Positions 33,701-44,659 of a stretch of DNA of 64,000 nucleotides are shown here, one piece after another. How positions within the stretch are numbered: the first letter of the stretch is position 1; the number at the start of each line of letters is the position of its first letter. The notes beneath the pieces were generated by a model. That model was not told the DNA's origin, searched no databases, and saw only the letters and a list, made by a program, of their open reading frames with translations. Source of the stretch: Nematostella vectensis (taxonomy: Eukaryota; Cnidaria; Anthozoa; Actiniaria; Edwardsiidae); assembly GCF_932526225.1 (NCBI RefSeq), contig NC_064048.1:9996188-10060187 (forward strand). The letters run 5' to 3'. The position numbers were made by a program, and so were the translations under genes.

Positions 33701-36700
33701 ACTACAAGCGAATGACTGAACTGGAGGAAGACGGCACGGAGTTACTGTGTATATGCGTCACTCCTTTCAAGTCTAATTGTCCGATTTTTGTCGTGGGGAT
33801 CTACCGACCGCCTGATACAACATCTGATGGGGATAAACAACTGGGGACAGTCTTGGAACGTCTTTACGTAAAGAACAAAGAAATTCTAATCCTAGGTGAC
33901 ATCAACGTGAATGCATTAGAACCACAATTCCGTGATCATCGTCTTATCAGGTACATCACCAAACTTGGTCTGTATCAGCTCGTTAACCATGTAACTCGTC
34001 CAGAGAGCAATTCCTGTGTTGACCATGTCTACTCCAGCCATCCTCGTCACATTTCCCAAATCAAAGTTCCCAACATAGGTCTTTCAGATCACATCCCCGT
34101 GGCCATCGTAAGAAAATTTTGTAAGACCAACAATCATTGTATCACCTATCGCAGATTTAAAAACTACAAAAATCTGGAAGCAATCTAGAAGTCCAATTTG
34201 ACGGTATGACTCTTGAAACTGTAACATCTACAAAATTACTCGGGGTGCAAATAGAAAACACGCTATCATGGAAGAAGCACAGCGAATATGTCTCCCAAAA
34301 GATCCGGAAACGCCTGGGGCTTCTCCGTAGAACAAAGCACTTCCTGTCAATGACAGCAAGAAAAATGTTTTTCAATGCTCTAATACAGCTTCTAATGGAT
34401 TACTGTATAACAGTTTGGGGGGATAATCTCATAGAGCTCGACAATACGATGCTCTTACTTCAAAAACGGGCAGCACGAATTATAGCTGACAAGAAATGGT
34501 ACGATCACTCGATGGCGCTATTTGAAGAGCTCAACATAGAGCCTTTCACTAAACGAGCTAGGAGAATCAAGTGTACAATGGTATTTAAAGTCCTTAATGG
34601 AATGGCTCCAGACCACCTCATGGCTAAATTCAAGAGATTTGCTGACGTTCACTTAAAGAACACTCGCCAAGCAAAGAACGATCTCGTGTTACCGAGGATA
34701 AAACATAATTTATGGAAAGATAACATTCGAGTACAGCGGCGCAAAACTCTGGAACTCGCTCCCACGAGAGACGAAGGAGTGTTGATCGTTTGGCTCCTTT
34801 GCTATGGCTCTCCAAAAATTAACATTGTAAATTCATGTATATAGATAATGTAAATAGATAATGTATATAGATAATGTATATAGATTTTTCCCAGTTCACC
34901 TAAATATCACTCTTTATTTATTTATTTTTTTATACGGTCGGCTTTGTTATCGCACGGACGGGCCCTAAAGAGCATCTGTGTATTGCTCTTTGAATTTCAA
35001 TATTTTACACTCAAATAACAAAATAGGTTGATTGCAATGTACCTAAAGCTTCACATCTGAAAATCGGGGCTTATTAGAGATAACGTTTATGGCAAAATGT
35101 GTACCAATGCTTGTAGTAAAAGGTGCAAATACACAAATTTCAAACAGCTGTAGCCAATCTGAGTGTGCCATATGCCTTTAGTATATTTCGTTGTGACTCA
35201 TCTCCTTACATTTTCCTGATGGATCTAGTGACCTATTACCAGAGCTAAGGGTGCTGATTTGAACTTAATTGATCCATGACCAGAGCATTGCTACTCTGGA
35301 CCCCACCCCACCTTTTTCTCTAGCACCTGGTTAGCTAAATGTAGAAACAGGACATCCAGCTTAAAGCTGCATTGTCACCATTTTTTTTTTCGGTCGACTA
35401 TGTAACAATCTCCGATGATTTTTAACGGAAACACAAAAACATTTTCAAAAAAAGGGAAAGAAGTGTGTCTATTGAAAGAATGTGGTTGATCATTTAGAGC
35501 GGATGGCCTGTTAAATAGCGTGGATTTAAATAGATCCTATTGTCTTTCAACGGTTGAGGTTTCCATCGGACCTTCGGAAGTTATTTGGTGACAATTCAGC
35601 CTTAATGCCTTTATCCAAGAAACATGGGATGCACAATCCCCTATAAAGAAAGCCAGGTTTTCAAACCTTAAAATAGAGATCTAATGTAGACATTTGAAAT
35701 TCTAGGTCACTCAGATACAGTCCTTTCAGATAAAGGAATTCAGCAAGCTAAACTGGTAGCTAAGAGGTTACAAGATGAAAAGTTCAACTACATCTTTTCA
35801 AGTGATCTGCAGCGAGCTTACAAGGTAGGCACCCATGGGAGGGGGACTCTGATAAAAACCAACAGGGATGATCATCGGCAAAATCGATTTAACCCCAAGG
35901 GGGGCACTTTTGGCGTGGTACCCCTAAGAGATAGAAAATTGATAGTTGTCAAAGGAATTTTTAACCCTAAGAGATGACAGAATCGGAAAAAAACATTAGC
36001 AGTTGGTCGAATTTTACATCCTAAGAGATAACAGAATTGGAAAAATATGTTAAACGTCCCCTTAGGAATAGCAGTTGGTTGAATTTTATACCCTAACAGA
36101 TGGCAAAATGGGAAAAATCCTTCAACACCCCCTAAGGGATTGCGGTTAGTAGAAATTTTATACCCTAAAAGAGGTGACAATCACCCCTGTCTACGTTTCT
36201 GGAGAATCCCTGCCCCCTGGGGGTTAGGAGTCAGCCTTGCTTTACCTGACTAGAGGTGCACCAAGGAGTTCAATAATGGGGAGGGGGTAGCGGCAAGGAT
36301 TTTGAGAGAAAAAAGGGCAGTATATTAGTAGATTAATTGTTCTTTTGTGAATTTCTTTATACTACTTCATATCTCTGAAAATCCACTACTAAGGAGTTCA
36401 TGTGTCGTAACTCGCATTGGTTCATGGGTATTGAGTAGAACTAGCTAATTCCTGGTATCTGAATGCCACATTTATTATGTTTACAGGCACATACTAAGCT
36501 TACTAAGCTAAAGCTTTCCAAACCTGAATGGATTGTAATTTATTCACAGTTATTTACCCTTGTATTTGATACCCATGAAATAATGTGGTTTACAATTTAT
36601 GAATTCTCCTTGTTCAACCTTATTTGAAATGTGTGTCTAAATATATTCTTACTAAATTCTATAATGAAACATAAACCATAATTTAAATAGACCATAAAGA

Positions 36701-38116
36701 AATAAACCATACTTATTTCCTCTTTTCAGACAGCAGAATATATTTTAGAAGCAAACAAGTACAAAGATGGATTGGCTGTTACAAGAGATCCAAGGATTAA
36801 GGAAAAGGTACAGTTTGAGCCTTGACCTGTCACATGGCAAAATAAGCTATGGAAAAATAGTTTCTTTTTATCATACAACTTTATTTTCGCACATACAATC
36901 ATACAACTTTATTTTCGCAACATCATGTCATTCATCATTATCAATATACTATCGTTGTCATTGTCATCATCATAATTAACATCATCATCAATGCTGTCAT
37001 CATCATCACCATCATAATTATCATATCAGCACCATTATCGACATTATCAATACCACCATTATTATCACCATTACCACCACCATTGCCATCATCAGTATCA
37101 TCATCATCGACGATATAATAATATCGAAAAAATTTTTCCTATCATCATGAAGCTACAACACAAATATTTCCATTATTATTATTACTTTAGACGTTTTTTC
37201 TTAGTTTTATCTTTGAACCTGATCATTTTTATTTTGGTCATTTTTATGATAGGGTTATGGCATAATGGAAGGGAAAACTAAAGCTGAGATTCACGACTTC
37301 TTGAAAACTCTTGGAAATTCGCACAGTTTCGTGCCAGAGGGCGGGGAATCTATCGAGCAGCTGTATACAAGAACTGTGGCATTTGTCAATGAACTATGCG
37401 GGAAAATCGTGCATCTGCAAAAAAAGAAGAGAAAATGTGTCGACGCTACGCATCGTGATGAAGCAAAAGACGAGCACATGACGAGCACGTGCTCAGAAGA
37501 AGATAGCTACAAGAAAGAAAAGGCCACGCACGTGATAAGCACGTGTTCAGAAATGGATAACGGTTGGGAAGGAGAGTTCACGCATGTGATGAGCACGTGT
37601 TCAACAGAGGATAGTCACGAGGGAGAAAACGTCACTCACGTTATTAGTTCAGCAGGAGGTTTTAAAAAAAATGTAGGATCTAGAAACAATGATATTGAGG
37701 GATCAAAGTCGAGAAACGTGTATAACCATCCGCAAAACGATGGAAAACAGAGTCATCTGGGAACTTGCGCATATGGAAAAGAGACATTTAATTCAGCAGC
37801 AAATTTAGGCAATCCGCGAGCTCCTGCAGATTTAACCCTCTCCAAACCAGTGTCTAATGTACTAATGGTGGTCCACGGCGGAACGATACGCCAACTAGTC
37901 CAGCACTTCAAGCGTCGAGTACCGTCCTCTGAATTCGTAGGTCCAACAAAGAATAAGCTCGGACGCAGTGTTAGCCCTAACACTGGGGTCTCTAGATTCG
38001 AGGTTTGGGTAGACGAGGCGAGTGCGCAGATATCTTTTGTGCGCTGTACTATGCTATTTGATGCATCACATTTGGAGGGGGATGTAGACGAAGTAGACAT
38101 TGACAGAGCTCTGTAG
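30742..38116 (+). CDS. TIGAR: TIGAR-type fructose-2,6-bisphosphatase / histidine phosphatase, 376 aa
   Basis: TIGAR dephosphorylates fructose-2,6-bisphosphate and related phosphoesters and lowers glycolysis. Five exons: 30742-30773, 31227-31264, 35706-35824, 36730-36807, 37253-38116; all phases agree (1131 nt). The catalytic motif RHGE (His11) is split by the first intron: MISFSLWVVRH|GETMEN. Later conserved parts are LSDKGIQQAKL, FSSDLQRA, YGIMEGKTKAEI, PEGGESIEQL, the second active-site His in VVHGG, and SVSPNTGVSRFEV. Human TIGAR is 270 aa; the extra length is a polar insert between the PEGGES helix and VVHGG, encoded in exon 5, that contains an 18-residue repeat (DNA 37475-37640). Intron 2 (4.4 kb) carries a broken LINE. 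AATAAA at 38164-38169 is a likely poly(A) signal 48 bases after the stop. Confidence 0.92.
31520..34890 (+). mobile_element. broken non-LTR retrotransposon (LINE) with nested insert
   Basis: The first piece, about 31540-31725, encodes the start of an apurinic-type endonuclease (VWQWNVRSFNGDKFEQIR, LIITETWLN). It resumes at about 33664 with GGVLMYAAQHL, then VVGIYRPP, ILGDINVNA, SCVDHVYSS and GLSDHIPV, the end of the endonuclease domain. From 34206 a frame encodes the C-terminal part of a reverse transcriptase ORF (TSTKLLGVQIENTLSWKKH, LLQKRAARIIADKKWYDHS, FKVLNGMAP). The catalytic reverse transcriptase core is absent. About 1.9 kb of other repeats sits inside the endonuclease. ATGTATATAGATA repeats at 34844-34890 may be the 3' tail. 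The element is dead and sits sense-wise in TIGAR intron 2. Confidence 0.85.
32420..33665. repeat. four diverged copies of a 300-450 bp unit inside the LINE
   Basis: The segment CATTAGCCAATAATGATAC, then TTCACTTCCT, GCGCAGGACTGCTCATGTAT and GAACCCACGTGAACTGCTAC recurs at about 32560, 32858, 33178 and 33626 (the last copy is cut by the LINE boundary). The preceding piece AATGATCAAGCCGGCTATAA appears at 32470 and 33535. Spacing differs (about 300, 320 and 450 bp), so copies have gained or lost inner segments. Confidence 0.8.
35832..36225. repeat. interspersed element with internal tandem repeats in TIGAR intron 3
   Basis: GGGAGGGGGACTCTGATAAA at the left is roughly mirrored by GAGAATCCCTGCCCCCTGGG at the right. 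Between them CCCTAAGAGATGACAGAATC-type units recur about four times with diverged spacers. A single left end of the same family lies at 20618. The element starts a few bases after the exon 3 donor. Confidence 0.6.
36925..37110. repeat. ATC/CATCAT microsatellite
   Basis: Imperfect runs of ATCATCATC and ACCATTATC in TIGAR intron 4. No coding potential. Confidence 0.85.
37475..37654 (+). repeat. coding minisatellite, 54-bp (18-residue) unit, in TIGAR
   Basis: Unit starts at 37475, 37529, 37583 and 37637 (last one partial). The units read HMTSTCSEEDSYKKEKAT, HVISTCSEMDNGWEGEFT, HVMSTCSTEDSHEGENVT and HVISS. The unit length is a multiple of three, so the frame is kept. The conserved core is H-V-x-S-T-C-S-x-x-D. 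Confidence 0.92.
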
Positions 38117-39609
38117 GTACATCATACCACAGGAAGACAACATCTACGGTTAGGATAGAGCTCAATAAATGCACCAGGCTTTAAAACAGACAGAGAATAC
38201 ATACAAGCAAATAAACAAACGCTTTAAGCCCCGGTAACGTTTTTCCCGGTATAGGCGAGCTCCCTGTGATATCCAGCATGACTTTAAATCGCAAACAAAC
38301 TTGGAAGTTTTGGCATGATTTCTAGGACATTCAGAGTCTTACGATCACTCCATTCAAGCGATCAAAGCGTGTAAAAAACACGCATACGAAAGTATGCATG
38401 CAATTGCCTGCTATCTAAATCTTTTAAATTTTGCTGGATCATTTTTTTCGAGATAAACTGGATACGTAGGGCTCCCGTATGTCCAGAGGCTTTTCTTCTG
38501 ACCGAATTAAAAATGTTTGTGTAGTATAGGGGTTAGTAATATTTTGGGTTTTGTTCAAAGTTCACTTGTTTGACTAGATTGAGATAAATAAATTGGATTT
38601 TCAATATGTTGAGATTTTTTAAACGATGTTTCTCTTCTACTGCCTTGTGACAGTAGAAGTAATTACAAGAACTCTTTTCCCAATAAGTGCGCCCTCCACG
38701 ACCTCGAGTTTTGGTGTAAGCGCCCCCTCCCCAATGTTATCCGATTCTCAACGTATTATGGCGTAGAATCGCCGGGTTTAATGAGCGACTTTATGTCCGC
38801 ACATCTAGAATATTCATGGAGAAGGAGGGGGGTGTTTATTAATTAGCAAGTTACATATATTTCTTCCCGTGTAGCAAGCCAATCCCTTGTTTTTTGTGAA
38901 GTTCGATGAGGCAATATTTTGATCGCGCGAAAAAGGACGGAGGTGGATGAGTGGAAAAAAACTAACTTCCTTTTTTGCTCTCGCACCATTTTTCGCGATG
39001 CCAAAATCTCGCTCATCGGATTTGTTGTTGGTCTTTTCACTCGAAACACATACGGGAGTTCTTGCTACGCAGGATAAGGATTGACTAAATACACTAATTC
39101 TAAGGAACGGGCGAAAGAGAAGCCCCTCCATATTTGTTTTCGCAAAAATGTTACGAATTATCCTCATAATAACCCCCACCCCCTCTTTTTTCAGACATGA
39201 AACGTTGCACAGGACTTTGCATTAATCTATAACTTTCTTGTCTGGTATTTTACCCAATCCCTCAGAAGTGGGCCTTTTGGCCGACCCTGACATCCCGGAC
39301 AAGTTCTTCGCATTTTCGAGCAGCTCGCCATCCTAATCTCGTATAATCCATTGTTTTCTACGCTGGGCCGACGAAAGTCTAACTGGTTAATGCTTTTAGA
39401 GAAGGTTACTCTCGTTTGAGGAAACAAAGGATTATGTTATAATTAATAAGGCCTTTCCAGGGCCTACTCTTTCAGAATTATACCTACTCGGCTATGTCAG
39501 TTGGTGCTCTCTCAATTCAGAAAACCTATAAAATAAAACGACTATATTGACAGTCTTTGGCTTTCTTCTTTCTGGATGCATTGACTAAAGCTCGTGTCGC
39601 ACAGCAACA
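38117..39609. other. TIGAR 3' UTR and space before the NAALADase 3' end
   Basis: The genes converge here. AATAAA at 38164-38169 likely ends the TIGAR transcript. No exon, RNA gene or known repeat was recognised in the rest, and the minus-strand open frames near 38843-39427 have no family resemblance. Confidence 0.45.
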
Positions 39610-42600
39610 CTAAATTGGGTTTAGGCTGAGCAATTTCGCTGCTGATTGGATAGCGTAGACAAGAAGTGACACCTGCTGTTTTACGTCTTCCCATGATGCT
39701 TTACCCTTCATGGTCTGTCGAACTGCGTGCAGAAGCCCTGCCATATATGGCAACTTTTTCCCTGGGGGACGCTGAAGGAAGACATGCCTAAGGACGACAA
39801 AATTACCAAAAATATGTTAGCACTGGGGGACGCTGAAGAAAGACATGCCTAAGGACGACAAAATTACCAAAAATATGTTAGCACATCGCAAAACATTATG
39901 GAATGCGTGCTTTAGAAAATTCTCTATTGGGTTTGACGCGCGCGATTGACTGAATAGTATTGTTTGAGTGCAGATCCTTTCCCTAACTCCTGCCACGGGA
40001 GAAAATACAGATTCAGGGAAAGGGGTAGTGTTTGAGTGCTTTTTTACACACAAAAACTGCATACATACACTTACAGGGAGCTGCGACGAAAATACCTCCA
40101 TATAGCGGTGATCTTTTCAGGAATCAATTTTTTTGGGCAGGTGCAAAACTGGCGACATTTGATGGCGTTTTACCATCAACTTCAACTGCCCTTTAACTCG
40201 CCTGGCAAAAACATATTCTATCGGCCTGTAAAACCTCGATGTTTTGACTTAAAGGGTTCTTTTATATTTCAGCAAAGGCTAAATAGGCCATTCCAGCTAT
40301 AAGCATGCGCGCGCTCTAACCATGGGAACCTACCTCAACTACCGGTAGCAGCGCGCGCTTCGTTTGATGTAAGCTTAAAAAAGCGCGCGCTGCATTCTGG
40401 TAGTTGAGGTAGGTTTCTATGGTTATGTGCGCGCAAACCTATAGCTGGAATGGCCTATTGCTCTGAAGTTACAAAAATATGGCGCTCCAGGACCGTACAA
40501 AGGTGGGTGCGCAAAGCTTACCCTGGCTATGTCGAAAAGTGGGTCATTTCTTATTAAACTTATTAAAAGACCTGTGCAAATAATATGCTCTTCTACATGA
40601 TATTGCGCACGACCCCCCCCCCCCCCCCCCCCCAGCGCATCCTGGGTACGCGTCTTGGACGTGATTTTTTTTCGTCAACCGTGACCCCAATGCGACACCG
40701 GAGACGAGCCCCTTCTTTTAGCTATATGCAGTAGCGGATTGTCGCGTTACTCTGTAATAGATACCTTCTCAGTCGACGGTTTGGCAAAGTTGGTGGATCC
40801 TCGTAGTTTATGAACGCTCTTTCGAGCAATAGCAGACGTTGATTTATACGTCGAATATTATACACACTGAAAAACAAAACCATAAAAACTATGACTTCAT
40901 AAAATATGATCAAATGAGCATCACGTCATAAATGATACGCCCTACTTATGCTTTATAAATTTCTCTTTATAAAATTGCACGTCTACTGCTAACCAGACAA
41001 AAGTGGACTTCTTTCGTGCTTCTTTCACGTCGTATCTCTACTCACTCTTTCTCGCTGACTGAATCCACTTCCTGCTGGAACCTCGTAGCTGCATCTGAGA
41101 AGTTTCTAACGGCGTACGTGAAGTGTTCTAACGTTAAAGAGAAAAAAAAAACGTAGAAGTTAGTTTGCCAAGGGTAACTTTATTCTCTTCTAGTACTTAC
41201 CAAGGGTAACTTTGTTCTCTTCTAGTACTTACCAAGGGTAACTTTATTCTCTTCTAGTACTTACCAAGTGTAACTTTATTCTCTTCTAGTACTTACCAAG
41301 GGTAACTTTATTCTCTTCTATTACTTACCAAGGGTAACTTTGTTCTCTTCTAGTACTTACCAAGGGTAACTTTATTCTCTTCTAGTACTTACCAAGGGTA
41401 ACTTTATTCTCTTCTAGTACTTACCAAGTGTAACTTCATTCTCTTCTAGTACTTACCAAGGGTAACTTTATTCTCTTCTAGTACTTACCAAGGGTACCTT
41501 TATTCTCTTCTAGTACTTACCAAGGGTAACTTTATTCTCTTCTAGTACTTACCAAGGGTAACTTTATTCTCTTCTAGTACTTACCAAGGGTAACTTTATT
41601 TTCTTCTAGTACTTACCAAGGGTAACTTTATTCTCTTCTAGTACTTACCAAGGGTAACTTTAATCTCTTCTAGTACTTACCAAGGGTAACTTTATTCTCT
41701 TCTAGTACTTACCAAGGGTAACTTTATTCTCTTCTAGTACTTACCAAAGGGTAACTTCATTCTCTTCTAGTACTTACCAAGGGTAACTTTAATCTCTTCT
41801 AGTACTTACCAAGGGTAACTTTATTCTCTTCTAGTACTTACCAAGGGTAACTTCATTCTCTTCTAGTACTTACCAAGGGTACCTTTATTCTCTTCTAGTA
41901 CTTACCAAGGGTAACTTTATTCTCTTCTAGTACTTACCAAGGGTAACTTTAATCTCTTCTAGTACTTACCAAGGGTAACTTTATTCTCTTCTAGTACTTA
42001 CCAAGGGTAACTTTATTCTCTTCTAGTACTTACCAAGGGTAACTTTAATCTCTTCTAGTACTTACCAAGGGTAACTTTATTCTCTTCTAGTACTTACCAA
42101 GGGTAACTTCATTCTCTTCTAGTACTTACCAAGGGTAACTTTAATCTCTTCTAGTACTTACCAAGGGTAACTTTATTCTCTTCTAGTACTTACCAAGGGT
42201 AACTTCATTCTCTTCTAGTACTTACCAAGGGTAACTTTATTCTCTTCTAGTACTTACCAAGGGTAACTTTATTCTCTTCTAGTACTTACCAAGGGTAACT
42301 TTATTCTCTTCTAGTACTTACCAAGGGTAACTTTATTCTCTTCTAGTACTTACCAAGGGTAACTTTATTCTCTTCTAGTACTTACCAAGGGTAACTTTAT
42401 TCTCTTCTAGTACTTACCAAGGGTAACTTTATTCTCTTCTAGTACTTACCAAGTGTAACTTTATTCTCTTCTAGTACTTACCAAGGGTAACTTTATTCTC
42501 TTCTAGTACTTACCAAGTGTAACTTTTACTTACCAAGGGTAACTTTATTCTCTTCTAGTACTTACCAAGGGTAACTTTATTCTCTTCTAGTACTTACCAA

Positions 42601-44628
42601 GGGTAACTTCATTCTCTTCTAGTACTTACCAAGGGTAACTTTATTCTCTTCTAGTACTTACCAAGGGTAACTTTATTCTCTTCTAGTACTTACCAAGGGT
42701 AACTTTATTCTCTTCTAGTACTTACCAAGGGTAACTTTATTCTCTTCTAGTTGGACCCCATATTCTTCTACAAGCTCATCTCGGGCTTTCTCTATGGTAA
42801 CGGCATAGTCCGTCACCCCGAAAGGGATGATGGTCGAGTCGGCCAGGTCCAGAATGCATTGCAGCCATGCACGTGTTGTGACTTGTTGTAGCTTGAAGTC
42901 GGGATCGATGAAAGCGGCCATCAGATCGAATGTGTCGTGAAGAGTGTGGTACAACGGATTGTTGCGAGTATTGGTCTTCACCTAAAAGCAATAAAAAATG
43001 TCAATAATTTGGTGATAGTGATAATGATAAGGATGTTGGAGGTGAAGGTAAGGGGTAATAGACGGTGTCGGCCCGTAGCCAGGGGGGGGGGGGGGGGTCG
43101 AGGAGTTCGTAAGAGCCACACTACATGACTAGAATGTCCGTTCAAATAAACGAAAGCTGTGGGCTAGGAGTAGCACGGGTAACCCAAGCTCATAGGTGTA
43201 TATCAAGAAAATATAGCCAAAAATTGTCGTTTTTACCAAACGCCGTCACTAATATATTCCTTATTTGGAAAAAAACTGCATCTTTCTTGTCATTTTTAAG
43301 GTTGCCGTACCGCAGGTGCCTCGTAAACTGTATGACTTGTAATCAAAAGAGAAAAACAGTCACTGTGGCCATCTTTGGTCAATGGAGAAAGTACTTGAAA
43401 AGAAAATAAAGATTCCTCGGTACCAGACCCCCAAAACTACAACGTTTTCTTCATTTGTTCAGGGGGTAGAAATACAGTGAACATAATAGGAAAAAAAGTA
43501 GCCCTAGAAATGGGTATGAAATCGTTAATAAATGACTTACACTGTGTTTAGTTGCTGGTGTTTTTAGTGCCCTAATGGAGTTTGGGATTCCTACGCTAAT
43601 CCCTCATTCTAAGTGTGAGCCCCTATGAGCTTCACTTTAGGATTACCCGTGGAAATAGGGAATAGTAACCTTCTAAGAGAAAATGCGGTCCGCATTGTAA
43701 ACGAGATCCCTCCCCACCACCTCTCCCCCCGCTAAAAATCCCCGGACGTGCGTTGATGAACGATGATGGAGGTGCTTGTTGTGATGGTGGTAAGGCGAGG
43801 CGTATTTTAATAACTGACTTGAGACTTGGTGGGGCTTATACGCGGACAATAAAACCTGTTTTTGCTAATATCTCCCAAACAGAAATAGCTATGATCACTA
43901 AACTTGGCAGCTACAACATTGATGTCCGTCCGAAGATTATTTTGTAGTATGTTGCCATAACAACCAATTTAAGGAGGGTATAGGCTTAATTTACAATTTT
44001 TAGGTTCAAGCAAAATGGGGAATACACAACGACAATAGAGAAAGCCTTAAATGGTATATTTATAATCGTCATGAAATTCTCCACATCATGCTTTCTTTTA
44101 ATCGTGTCCATCGTCACGTGACCGTAAAAACCGTTGCCATGGAAACATAGTTTCGTTTGTATTTCAGCTAATGCTGTAGGTGGACAGCCTTAAAAGGCAG
44201 CACGATAAGAAGACTACTATAGGGATTGAAAATATGCATTTAAATTTGAAATCCACTATGCTTCTGTATTCCCCATTTTTCATTGAAAGTAGAAAAATTA
44301 CGCTCGAGCCACCTTAAATCGGTTGCCATAGTAACAACATTTGTCAAAATGTTGAGACCATGTGAATAAAGTTTCATTAGCACCTTGTGTCCCCGAGATA
44401 TTATTGAAAATGTGTAAAAAAATTTGTCAAAATGTTGAGACCATGTGAATAAAGTTTCATTAGCACCTTGTGTCCCCGAGATATTATTGAAAATGTGTTT
44501 CTTAACGTATAAGCCTGTTGGTTGTTATGGTGATGATTGGATGGTTTTACCATGCCTGGAATAGGTAGGGGTTTGAGTATTATGGTATATTATTGTGTAT
44601 TATTGAGTATTATTATCATCATCATCAT

Positions 44629-44659
<31 letters not shown>

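Noticed and set aside
31388-34844. Three open frames as a separate protein-coding gene in TIGAR intron 2
   Set aside because: They are endonuclease and reverse transcriptase pieces of one broken LINE.
38843-39427. Minus-strand frames between TIGAR and NAALADase
   Set aside because: No domain, no splice context and no resemblance to known proteins.
41167-42750. CRISPR array (about 49 regularly spaced 32-bp repeats)
   Set aside because: The copies are head to tail with no unique spacers, and the locus is an intron of an animal gene.
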